Assembly (NCBI GenBank): GCA_004335835.1
Contig: RWJK01000207.1
Location: 1 to 42,843 of the forward strand
Length of the DNA stretch: 42,843 nucleotides
Source of the DNA: Scenedesmus sp. ARA3
Taxonomy: Eukaryota; Chlorophyta; Chlorophyceae; Sphaeropleales; Scenedesmaceae
Direction: 5' to 3'
In this document: in pieces, positions 21,706-32,212 of the stretch
How positions within the stretch are numbered: position 1 is the first letter of the stretch
Layout: each line of letters starts with the position of its first letter
Translations under genes and position numbers: made by a program
The notes under the pieces: generated by a model
Seen by the model: only the letters and a program-made list of their open reading frames with translations
The model's database searches: none
What the model was told of the DNA's origin: nothing

Positions 21706-24700
21706 ATGCAATGCGCGCATCAGCACGCGGGGTGCCACCATGGCTTGGTGGCACCTCGGCCTGCTGCTGCCCGGCCCTCTCTCAAGTTCAACCCGCTGGG
21801 GCGTCACTACCCTCGTAGAGCTGCAGCAGCTTCTGCCGATGCGGGAGAGCCCAAGTGCGTGCAGTGGGACCGCATGCATGACTGACAGCCAGGACAGCAG
21901 CAGCTGGTGCCTCAACCTCGTTGCCTGCTCGCAGGAGCACGCTGGCGGACTCTTCAGCGATGCCGGAGAACTTCTGCATCATTGAAGGCAGGGATGCTGT
22001 CAAGGTGTGCTGGTACTGCTAGCTGATCAAGTGCCCTTAGTCCTTGACTTCCAGTTGCCAGTCGCCCTGAAACAAAAAAAGCAGTCCAGGTAGCATCCAG
22101 TTGAGCAATTGCAGTGGTTCAGCATTCCTGCTGCTATCCGTCTTATGGCCTGTACAACAGGCCGTAGTCAGCACAGCAGCAAAGCCAGCACCGATGATGC
22201 AGCACTGGTGCTGCACGCGAAGGGGGTAGGGCCATGTTTCTCGTGGTGGCTCCCTGCCTTGTAAGACCGTGCGGGTGTTAACAGAGACCACGTTGCATCC
22301 CCCAACACCTTGATGAACATCAAGCAGCAGCGTTCAAGTAGTGGACCATGCTCAACAGCAGGGCTGAGAAGTTGCAAGCATGTGTTATCGTACGACATGC
22401 CTAGTGACAGCCGAGGTATGCGCCCCACTGCACATGCACCTCGTCAAAGTTTTTGAGCAGCGACCATTGGCCACAATCCTTGGTGGGACGCAATCCTTGC
22501 AAGCCCTACTGCAACGGCCGGCTGCCTTGCTCCATTTGCTTGCAGGACTTTGCCAACATGCCTGCCGACGAGATCCGTGTGAACATTGCTAACCGCCGTG
22601 ACAAGATCTTCCTGCTCATGGAGGAGCTGCGGCGGCTGCGCATTCAGCAGCGGCTCAAGGTGCGGGGCGTTACATGACGTCATTTACTTGTTACTAGTGT
22701 TACTTGTGTTACTCACTGCCAGCTGTTGGGCCTAGCGTGTTGAAGCCTTTCTGGCAGCAGATGGCCAAAGTCCTTAGACAGATGAACCTGCTAGCACTGC
22801 GTGGAGCAAAGACCATTAGCAGCTTCATTTACGCAGTGCTGGCAGCTTCCTTCACATCATCAGCTGGCAGCGGCAGCTGGTAGGCTGGCAAGGGAGCAGC
22901 ACTTGTAGCTGGCAGGGCAAGCTGGAAGGGCAACGGCAGCACATGCAGCTGGTGTTGCAGGAGCAATGCGGGGCCAGCAGGTTACACAGGCGCAAAGCAA
23001 GCAGGCTCTATGCCAGGCAGTGACACGGCTGGCAGGTGCAGGCTGCTGATGCTGGCGGTGCACCAGCCAGCACTGGTCGGCACGTGTCTGTACGCACAAG
23101 TGCAGGACAGCAGACGATCATGCCACAATCAGCAGCAATACGGGTTATCAATCATCAAAGAGCATGCCAGCCTGCGTGCTTGGCACTGGCGATACAACTG
23201 AACCTTTACTTGAGCTCTTTATCCTGTGCGTGCTCCCTGACACCCCACCGCAGGGCGTGAACGAGCCGGCGCGCGTGGAGATTGAGCAGCAGAAGTACCT
23301 CAGCGCACTGCCTTTCCTGCCGCCACTGACCGAGAAGTCCCTGACCACCTACTACACCATCTACGGGGCCTTTTTTGGCGCTGTTATCCTGTTTGGTGCG
23401 CTGCTGGCGCCGCTGCTGGAAGTGCGCATCGGCTTGGGAGGTGCGTTGTCTTGATTGAGAGCTTCACATGGAGCCCTGCCTTTGCTGCCTTGTCACACAA
23501 TCAGGCAGTGGCCACGTGCGCCTGTGTGTGAGTGCTGCGGCTGGAAGTGCGCATCGGCGTACGAGGTGTGCGCTGCTGAGTGATGCTGCCGTAAGACGTC
23601 TCTGGATAAACATGAGAGGTTTGGCGTTCAAGGGTGTGCATTGTGTTCTACGGTGCTCACTCTCCTTTTCTGGTCTCAGACCTTGTGTTCAATGTGTTGT
23701 GGCTCATACCATCCAAGATGGTGCCAGGACCCACATGTATCTATCCTCTCATTGCGGCCCTGCCGTGGTATGCATGCATGAGCGCAAATTGGCTGCGGCT
23801 GGTTGGCTGCGGCTGGTTGACTGCGGCTGATTTGATGTGTGGTGTGGTCGTGGAACTGGGCATCGGCGTGGGAGGTGCGTGCTGGCAGCATTGGATGATT
23901 GTTTGGGCCTCCGGGTGTCCCTTGATGTGTGGTTTACCCAATGCGACAGGCCAAGCGCCGTGAGGATTGAGCTAGCATCCAACATGCCATGGGCTCCTGT
24001 CAAGTGTCCCCAATGCACGAAATGCTGAAGCACAGCAAGCACTGTGGTGCAGTGGCACGCACGCACCACTTCTCGCTGCACATCACTGTCTGTTGAGCCG
24101 CCCATCTGACATCGCTCTCCTTGCTGTGTGACCTCACTCGATGACTTGCGCACTGCATCTGCTATTGCTGCTGCTGCGGCTACTGCTGCTGCTTTGCGTC
24201 TTTGTGTGTGTCCTGCAGGGACTTCGTATGTGGACTTCATCTTTGAGCTGCGCCTGCCTGAGCACATCTTGTCGCATGTCCTAGTGGCATAAGCTTACCT
24301 GCTCTGCTGCTGCTGCTGCTGCTGCTGCTGCCGCCTTGCCAATTTTCTTGCAGGCACTTCATATATGGACTTCATCCACGGGCTGCACCTCCCTGAGCAG
24401 TTGGCTGAGGTGGACCCTATTGTGGCCTCCTTCTGTGGCGGGGCGGTGGGGGCGGTCAGCGCACTACTGGTTGTAGAGGTGAGCATATGTTAGTGTTTCT
24501 GTTGTTTTCTGGTCTGAACCCTAGCCAGCAGTAATGACAGCAACAGGGGGATGGAGCTGTTCAGCTGACATTGCTTCTTCTGTGGTGGTGCTGTGGGCGC
24601 GGTCAGCGCACTGCTGGTCAAAGAGGTGAGCGTGCCCGGCCGTCTGACTGCCAGTTCGAGTTCTATGCAACAGTTGCATCCGCGACACAAGGACGCCATG

Positions 24701-25160
24701 CTTGTGCGGCTCTGCGTCTGGCCTGCACTGCGCGGTTCAGGTGAGGTCTGGAAGTGCAAAGCGCACACTGCTGCTCACGCAAGTGCACATGTGTCAGCGC
24801 TCTGCTCTAGCAACTTCTGGTGTTGCCGACAAACACGCTTGCCAGTCCATCCTCCCGGTTGCATCATATTCTGCCTGCAACTTTTCCGTCATCTGAATGT
24901 GATGTTCGCTGTCTCACTGTTTCGCTGCCGCTCCCCGCCAGATCAACAACATCAAGCAGCAGATCCACAACCGCTGCCACTACTGCCAGGGCGCCGGCTA
25001 CCTCACCTGCGGGCACTGCGTGGGCAGCGGCACCGACCCAGCCAGCCGTGAGAGCTGCGCCTTCTGCGCTGGCAGCGGCAAGGTCATGTGCACGGGCTGC
25101 CTGTGCACAGGCAAGCAGATGGCCACGGAGCACGACCCACGCATCGACCCCTTCACGTAG
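21706..25160 (+). CDS. OR: ORANGE (OR), plastid DnaJ-type zinc-finger chaperone
   Basis: Six exons (21706-21854, 21935-22004, 22546-22659, 23254-23440, 24354-24478, 24942-25160) join in phase to 287 residues, about the plant length. Residues 1-50 are a basic plastid transit peptide. The conserved block NFCIIEGRDAVK-DFANMP then runs into RRDKIFLLMEELRRLRIQQR. Two membrane helices lie near 142-166 and 198-215, the second ending EVDPIVASFCGGAVGAVSALL. The C-terminus has four cysteine motifs (CHYCQGAG, CGHCVGSG, CAFCAGSG, CTGCLCTG) and ends HDPRIDPFT-stop where plant OR ends HDPRIDPFD. OR stabilises phytoene synthase and promotes carotenoid storage and chromoplast formation in plants. The TAG stop matches the family's end, arguing that TAG is a normal stop here. 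Introns 4 and 5 carry copies of exon edges. Confidence 0.96.
22147..22163. repeat. Perfect inverted repeat in OR intron 2
   Basis: GGCCTGT-ACA-ACAGGCC, seven-base arms around a three-base loop. No function is evident. Confidence 0.7.
23542..23580 (+). repeat. First copy of the OR exon-4 end with donor
   Basis: Sixteen bases, CTGGAAGTGCGCATCG, are identical to the end of exon 4, followed by GC(G)TACGAG|GTGTGCG in place of GCTTGGGAG|GTGCGTTG. It lies 135 bp downstream of the true donor at 23440/23441 and encodes LEVRIGVRG against LEVRIGLGG. Confidence 0.75.
23791..23831 (+). repeat. Three 15-bp tandem units in OR intron 4
   Basis: TTGGCTGCGGCTGG is repeated with small changes (the last unit reads TTGACTGCGGCTGA). 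A short local slippage repeat with no coding role. Confidence 0.75.
23848..23883 (+). repeat. Second copy of the OR exon-4 end with donor
   Basis: The sequence GTGGAACTGGGCATCGGC is followed by GTGGGAG|GTGCGTG, again matching the exon-4 end and donor (peptide VELGIGVGG). It is 299 bp beyond the first copy and keeps the GTGCGT donor of the real exon. Confidence 0.65.
24205..24266 (+). repeat. Copy of the OR exon-5 start with acceptor
   Basis: TCCTGCAG|GGACTTCGTATGTGGACTTC matches the true exon-5 start at 24354 (TTCTTGCAG|GCACTTCATATATGG...). The encoded GTSYVDFIFELRLPEH matches GTSYMDFIHGLHLPEQ of the real exon. CTG-rich sequence precedes both acceptors. The offset is 135 bp. Confidence 0.85.
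24304..24330 (+). repeat. CTG trinucleotide tract before OR exon 5
   Basis: Nine perfect CTG units, ending 20 bases before the acceptor AG of exon 5. It occupies the position expected for the branch point and pyrimidine tract. Confidence 0.85.
24566..24632 (+). repeat. Copy of the OR exon-5 end with donor
   Basis: It matches the last 48 bases of exon 5 and the GTGAGC donor. Reading in the exon frame gives FCGGAVGAVSALLVKE against FCGGAVGAVSALLVVE. Six of seven changed codons are synonymous. The offset is 147 bp. Confidence 0.88.
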
Positions 25161-25265
25161 ATAATGCTGTGTTATGTGATGGGTGTTGTGTGATGGGTGA
25201 TGTATTGTGTGGTGATGTTGAGCAGGGCATGGCGATAGGCACAGAGCATGGCATTGTGTGTGTGG

Positions 25266-25270
25266 TGTAA
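25266..25270 (+). terminator. Candidate TGTAA polyadenylation signal for OR
   Basis: TGTAA lies 105 bases after the OR stop codon, within a T/G-rich stretch, the expected setting for a chlorophyte poly(A) signal. Confidence 0.55.
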
Positions 25271-26524
25271 GGTTGGATCTTGCAAGGTGTTGTGGGACGT
25301 GCTGCAAGGAGTTGTGTGTTGCTGCGCCTGTGAGACGTACTTTAGGTGTGCAGTGCTGCCGGCAGTGTCGCGTGTATGACACGGCTTATTGTTGTTGCTG
25401 ATTGCCCATACTGTGAGATACACACAGGGATCGCAGTTGTTTGCGTATGAGGTGTCCTGGATTCTTTATGCAGCTGCATCAGTCCACAACTTGTCTGAGA
25501 GTGGCAGATTTGGTGGAGGCACGTTTGTCATGTGAAAACAGCAGTGTTTTGTGCCCATTTTTGCAGTGGTTGGGCACTGACGATGCAGGAGACTCAAGTG
25601 TATTTATGTATGTCCTGCAGTGTACAGCCTCTTTCTTTGGCGGACGGAATGCTGTTGCTGTGTGGCCGCATGCGGAGTTTTGGATGCAGCACGACATCTT
25701 ATTGTCTTCGGGAGGCGAAACCCTGAGATTGTGCCGTAAACTTGCGCGCAAGTTTTGCAGGTATGTGATGTACATGGATTCATCACATGGATGCATCACA
25801 GGAACGCTGTTCTGAGGGCTGAGACGTGATGACACGAGATGGTCATTTTATGCAATGGCGCCTGCAGTTGTTTTTGCAGGGATCGGGCAGCTGAGTCAGC
25901 TGTACATGCAGCGCAGGGCTCTTGCTGTGTGTAGAGCTCAAGCAGCATGCTCTGCGGAGGTGTGGCTTGCAGCGCTGTGCACGCATATGCAGCTGCCAGC
26001 CAGCTGGACCAGCTGCAAGTGCCAATTGGTCAAAGAAGAGATGAGGTCAGACACGGGTGACCAGGCGTATCTGCAAGTTGATGTCAGCTGCAGGTGGTGT
26101 GAATTCATCCTGTACATGCGCGTGTATGGCAACAGCACACCCTTGCTTACTGCACTGCAGTTGCATGGCAGATGCAGCAGGTGTTGCCAGCCTGTTTGAT
26201 GATGAATGCGGTCGTGGTTTGCATGACAGACGTGGCTGTCACATCCACACAACGTTGTGTTAACGTGTAACGTTATGACACATTTCACCTCCGTTGAACG
26301 TCCACTGACCTGGTTGCACTGGCATGTCATGCTGCAAGTACGGCTGCCCCAGCCAGCTGTTAAGTCGGCAGAAGGCGGCTGGTAACAACATTCAAGGAGC
26401 ATTTTGCGCAGCACAAGCACTCGAAGTTGTATGTTACAGGATGTTCACTCAGAAGAGTAGCTGCCAGCTGTTGAATATATGATACCAACACAGCTGCATT
26501 TGGAGTAGACATTGCATTTCACAC

Positions 26525-26793
26525 TAGACGCCTCGTCTAACTAGGCTAGTTATGATCACTCAGTGACTGTGTGGCAAACCATGCCCAACAAAGTCATTGC
26601 TACGAACCCTGATCAAGCAGATGACAAAAGGATGGCAGTGTGCAGCCTGGCACAGAAGTCCAGGCTGGAATGTTGCTGCAGTATCCTTGGCGCTCACATA
26701 CATTGGACCTGATATGCTGCCAGCCGCTCGCATACTATGCAGTTAGTAACTGCGCCACTTGGCATAATATTATGCCAAATCCATTAATGGATT
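26525..26793. repeat. Cluster of short perfect palindromes
   Basis: In order: TAGACG-CCT-CGTCTA (26525-26539), TAACTAG-G-CTAGTTA (26538-26552), TCACT-C-AGTGA (26556-26566), CAGCCTGG-9-CCAGGCTG (26643-26667), GCATA-C-TATGC (26730-26740), GCAGTTA-G-TAACTGC (26739-26753), GGCATAATATTATGCC (26761-26776) and AATCCATTAATGGATT (26778-26793). The last four are nearly contiguous. Each has its own sequence, so they are not copies of one element. Confidence 0.8.
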
Positions 26794-27104
26794 AGTGATC
26801 CATGTCAGCCCAGATATCGTCAAACAATGCTGCCATACATAGGGCAGCGTTGCTTTCTGAGGAGCCTGAGCATGCACAGTGGCTGTACACACCATGCGGC
26901 AGCACCCAGCACATGCGTTGGCTGCAAACAGCTCAGCATTACGTGCCTGAGAAACTGCAGGGCAACAGCAGGATAGGTACTACGCAGCAGCCGCAGCAGC
27001 AGCATGCAGACATAAGCACACAGCCACTGCCAGGGTTTGCAAGGAATCCTCTGCTATGTTTAAGTCAGTTAATGACTGCTAATTGACAGCAGCCATCAGT
27101 TCTA

Positions 27105-27121
27105 CTAGAAGTCACTTCTAG
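27105..27121. repeat. Isolated 17-bp palindrome
   Basis: CTAGAAGT-C-ACTTCTAG, eight-base arms around a single base, 310 bp right of the palindrome cluster and probably part of the same phenomenon. Confidence 0.7.
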
Positions 27122-29251
27122 GTCAACCAGACACACAAACCACAACACTGCTTGTGACAGCAGCAGCCCATTCCAGGGCAACAGGCTCTACCCAGAATGC
27201 TAGCAAGCCGGCTGGCTGCTTTGCAACAGCCGCCGACGACTTTCATGCATTGCGCTGCAAAGTACACAGCCCAGCTGCGCATACCTATGTGTTCTTGTCT
27301 ATGCATCAACAGTTGCCCAGCAGCTGCAAGCAAGTTGCTTGCAGCGGCTTGTAGAGCTTGGCAGTTGATATGTAACAGCACCACCATGTGCCCATGAGCA
27401 ACTGGAAACCCGATAACAGAACCTGGCCAATGCTCGTATGCAGCCCCTATGATCCAACCACAGGTGCAGCCAGCACATGCTGCAGCATCATTGCCCCTAT
27501 CAGAATGAGGTGAATGAGTTGCACGGCACGGGGGTGTCAGCAGGCACCACAAATGCTTGCTGTTGACGGGCCAACCGTGCCATGCATGAATGGTGTGTGT
27601 GCATGTGGCAGCACAAGGATAGTGTGATGATTTACAGCTAGCCAGATGCGCAAGATCAGCACTGCTAGCAGGGTTGAAAGTGCAACCCATGTCACTCTAA
27701 AACAAGGCCAACCAACGCCTCTAAGTGCTATGTAGCAATGTGTAGCAATCACAGCAAGTCTAGACATCAACCGGCGTGGAGTTGGCTCACAGCATGCATG
27801 TGCTGCTGTGCAGCGCTGCTGCAGCAGCAAGCATGGCCATTGCAGCAGCCAGCAGGAAGCTGCCAGATCAATTGCTGCACACCTCCTGCCTTGTGCCACA
27901 ACGCAGGCAACAGTGCTCGCCCCGTCAGCCAGACTTGCTGCATCCAGCCAACCAAAAGCTGCTGGCATGCTACTGACTAACAAACTGCTGGTGGTTAACA
28001 ACAAGCCATGTGATGGCCGCAGCCTCATTTGTATGGTCAAGCAGGTGTCACCAGCAGACAAGGTAAGAGTAAGGCACAGACAAGGGTGATACTAACCACC
28101 CAACCTGTCAGCTCACATGCTGCTGACACCACAACAACTTGCACACAGCCTGGGTCCTGCAAGGTGCGCCTGTTTCTTAGTTTGTGGAGCACACGTCATG
28201 TTGCGTGCATGAATGCCCTTGCTGCCAACTCTGGCTTGAGCCGCAGCAGCAGCACCAGGCACCACTAAGCAAACACAAGCAACACAGCCCTACAAAAGTG
28301 CTTGTAGCAACGTCAAGCAAAAAATCCCAAGCTGCTGACTTTGTGACCATGACCACACCACCACCATGGATCTAAGCTGATGCCAAGGTGTCTAATCCAC
28401 CCCTTGACCTGCCAGCAACATGTGCAGCTGTCAAAGCTGCCAAGGTAAAGCTCAAAACGCACCATCTGCACCCCAGCAACCAGCAGCCTGAGTTGTGTGA
28501 TTGAGAGGCGTGCTGTCAACACAACCACCCACACACAACACAATTGGACGTGTCACGCAGACAGAAAGATCAAGGAACTGGAGGTGCAATTCTGCTCAAT
28601 GTGGTGACGTTCTGTAGCAGATAGGTTGCACAAGCTCCATTACTGCATGTACACCAACACACACAACATCACGCCAAATCAGCCCTAGGTCAGGGGAGAG
28701 GGAGATAGCTTGCAGGCGCACGAGGATCAGCAACTCAGCAGCAACCACAATTGGGTACAAACAGAGTCCCCTGGCAGCTTCATGCGCTGCTAGCACAGCA
28801 TGGATAGATAGATAGATTTGCGCAATTGGCTGAGGCCCAAAAGTCAAGTGCAACTGCAGCATGCACATGATCCATAGCATACATACCTATGCAAATTATG
28901 ATCTACACTGAAACCAAAGTAGCTATGCACTGTCCCACCTTTGTATGAATGCTTGCTTGAACTTCTGATCCCCCAACAACCATGGGATACCATCCAGTGA
29001 CAAGCTGCAGCTTGACATCTGCCCCCCTTGAACAAACACACAACCAGGGCTGTGCACACCATGCTTCCGCAGAGGATCGTGCAGAGTCCCCCGCCCAGAC
29101 TTGCAAACCCCACAAATTTGCTAGCAGCAACCAACCAGCCTGACTCATGCACACACCAGCAGCAGTGGCTGACAGCGCAAGTGCTGCACCAAGCGCAAAA
29201 CCCGCAGCAAACATGCTGGCAGTGACAGGAGAACCCCAAACCCCACCCCGA

Positions 29252-30472
29252 TCAGATGCTGCGCATGCGGCTCACTGGCTCCGGCCACATCGGCCGCCCA
29301 GCAGCAGCAGCAGCAGCAGCCGCCTGCTCCTCCTCATGCAGAATCGTTAGCATGCAGTAGCCATTGGGCCAGTAGGGCCAGGCGTGCAGCATGGCTTTGG
29401 CCATCTGCACGTGACTGGCTGCCTGAGCACATGAGTACATGATCATATTTGACACCATGTGCTCATGCTGCAGGCTCAGCTGAAGCTTGCCTAAGACCGC
29501 CTGCCACCTGTCTAGCCCATCTTCCCGGAACTGCAAGCTGCGCGGCGCCTCACGCTGCTGCTGCTGCTGCTGCTGGGGGTAGCTGCCGCTGCCGCTGCTG
29601 CCGCCACCCATGCCGGCGACAGCCGCCACAAACGGGCCCGCTGGATCTGCCGTAACGTTAGTAACGTCATCGTCACTTCCGTGCAGCTCCCCGCACAGCT
29701 CGGCCATCTCCTGCAGAACTTCCTGGCGCTCTGCGCGTGCCTTGCCCATATGGTCCTTGTAGAGGCTGAAGCAGGCATCCAGCTTGCCGCGGGCCTCGCG
29801 GGAGAAGGTTATGCTGTGCAGCAGGCTGCGCCAGTGGTTGGGAGGGGCCTCCTCAAAGTCGCCCGACTCCAGGTTGATCAGCTTCAGCTCCCACAGGCCC
29901 ACCCTGCAGGAGAAACACAACAGAGAAGGCAAGAGTGAGGTGCGGCACAGAAATGCGGTGTACACTGGCAGGCCCACCCAGAAAAGATTGGAGCAGCTGC
30001 AGCAGGCAGAGAGCCATGAGTGCTGGTCGTACAGTACATGGCAGCAGCTCAGGGGTGGGTGTGTGAAGCACCTTGCTGGTAAAAAAGGAGACAGGAAAGG
30101 TGCCGATGTTACGGCTTTACAGCAACAGCAACCAGCAGGCGCGCAGCAGGCAATCGGCAGGTTCCCACAGGTGCCCCAGAGAATGAAAAGAGTCTAATTG
30201 AAACCCAAACCCACCTGTTGCGTGTGCTGAACTTGCGCACACCCATGAGCAGCTCCTCCACCACTATGCACTACAGCTAAACACACCACTGCAAATAGCT
30301 GGCGAAGCAAGTGGGAAGCACATAAAGTCTCACCTGTTTCGCGTGCTGAACTTCCGCACCCCCATGAGCAGCTCCTCCACCACCTGCACCAGCGCCAGCC
30401 CAGCAGCCACGTCAGGCACGTGCCTGTCCACACGAGGCAGCAGCTGGGACAGCGCCTGAAGCTTGGACCTGA

Positions 30473-30525
<53 letters not shown>

Positions 30526-31068
30526 AAGCAGGTGTTGGTGGCGTGTGGATATATAGTTTGGAGGGTGGTGCAGCATGCACAGCTGAGCAAGGCCGGGTTA
30601 CTTACATGGGCAGGGAATACACAGCATCAGCATTCTTGACTGGTCTGGCAGCTGATATATGTGACAACGCAACCATTGTGCCATGCAGCAGCATATCAGT
30701 TCACTAGCAGCACTGCAGCAAGCTGACCTCAAGCCAGCAGTCTCACCTGTACCACTCCACGACTTGGTGCACATACACAAAGTCGGCGTCGCCTGATGCA
30801 GCAGCAGCAGCAGCAGGGAAGTATCCAGCAGCCTCGTGCCGCGCCTGCAGCAGCCGGCTAGCCATCAGCAGTGTCTCTGGAGGAGACCCGGCAGCAGCAG
30901 CAGGATGCTGCTGCTGCTGCTGCTGCTGCTGGGGGATTGCTACAGGTGCACTCCCTGCCGAAGCTGCTGCTGACAGGTCAGCACCAGCTGATGGAATGCT
31001 ACCCAGCGGTGACATGAGGTCAGCAGGCAGATCACCTTCTGTTGCTGCTGCTGCATCCATAGGCACTG

Positions 31069-31100
<32 letters not shown>

Positions 31101-32176
31101 GGCAGGCCCTGGTGTGATGACAGCTCCTTATCAAGCAGCAGCATGAGCTCATCATCAAGCATCATCAGCTCATCTGTAGGCACAGGCATCAGGCTGCCAA
31201 AGTCACCCAAGCCGCCGCCTGCTGCTGCTGCTGCTGCCACTGCAGGGTCCTGCTGCTGCTGCTGCTGCTGGCCATACTGCTGCATCACTGGAGGCAGTTC
31301 AGGCAGCGCAAACTGCTGCTGCTGCTGCATGGGGAAGCCTTGAAGCTGCGCCATCGGCTGCTGCCACTGCTGCTGCTGCTGCTGCTGCTGTGGCGGCAGC
31401 AGGGGCTGCCGGCTGGCAGCAGCAGTTGGATTCGACCCTGAGCGGCGCATCAGCTGCTGCTGGTGGTGCTGCTGCAGGGCCATGCCTGGGCCTGATGTTG
31501 TGATTGTGAAGCCGCGCCTCTGCTGCTGCTGCTGCTGCTGCCAGCCAGCTGGTAATGCACCAGCTGGAGGGCCTTCTAGTGCCTCTGGGCCGGCCAAGAA
31601 CTGCTGCTGCAGCATGCAGGGCTGCTGCTGCTGCAGTGGCGGGCTGCTGCTGCTGAGGCTGTGGTGTGCAGGTGGTGATGCAGAAGGGAAGCTTTGGGAG
31701 GTCCTGTGCATGGCTGGGGGTGCTGCACAGCTCATGCTGCTGGGGCTGGCAGGGCCAGACCAGCTGTGAGGCCGCAGGGCCAGCCCCTGCTGCTGCTGCT
31801 GCTGCTGAGGCACAAACTGCTGCTGCTGTTGCTGCTGTAGTGGTACAAACTGCTGCTGCTGCTGAGGTACAAACTGCTGCTGCTGAGGGTCAAACTGCTC
31901 AAACTGCTGCTGCTGCAATTGCTGCTGCAGCTCAGGCGAGGAGGCCTGCTGCAGCCTGCTGGGTCCAGCAGTCCAAGCTTGCGGCACCTGCTGCTGCTGG
32001 TGCTGCTGCTGCTGACTCCAGCCGTATGGGCTGCTGCTGTGAGCCCTAGGCATGCTTGAGCCCATCACAAATGACGGCTGGCCAGCTGCTGCTGCGCTGC
32101 TACAACCAGGGTCAGATGGGCTGTACCTGGCAGGCGCAGGAGCAGGCATGGACAGTGACCGCTGGATGTTCAGGCC

Positions 32177-32212
<36 letters not shown>

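Larger units (their letters stand above)
25271..29251. other. Gene-free stretch of 4 kb between convergent OR and bZIP genes
   Basis: No frame shows a recognisable family. The right part is probably the bZIP 3' UTR; the nearest minus-strand TGTAA is at about 27632-27636. A minus-strand frame at 28903-29214 (103 codons, starting MFAAGFALGAALALSATAAG) is hydrophobic and could be a small membrane protein, but it overlaps another frame and has no supporting motif. A plus-strand frame ends in a donor-like AAG|GTAAGA near 28062. Palindromes crowd 26525-27121. Confidence 0.4.

Noticed and set aside
17770..25160. Reassignment of TAA/TAG to glutamine, as in some ulvophyte algae
   Set aside because: OR ends with TAG exactly at the family's conserved C-terminus, and no other confirmed exon contains an in-frame TAA or TAG. 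One TAA in one gene is not enough.
28903..29214. Hydrophobic 103-codon minus-strand frame as a membrane protein gene
   Set aside because: It lies directly behind the bZIP stop, overlaps a rival frame, and has no motif or supporting splice sites. Kept only as a remark in the region entry.
30475..30521. Regular CAG repeats as a CRISPR-like array
   Set aside because: They are uninterrupted trinucleotides without spacers in a eukaryotic intron.
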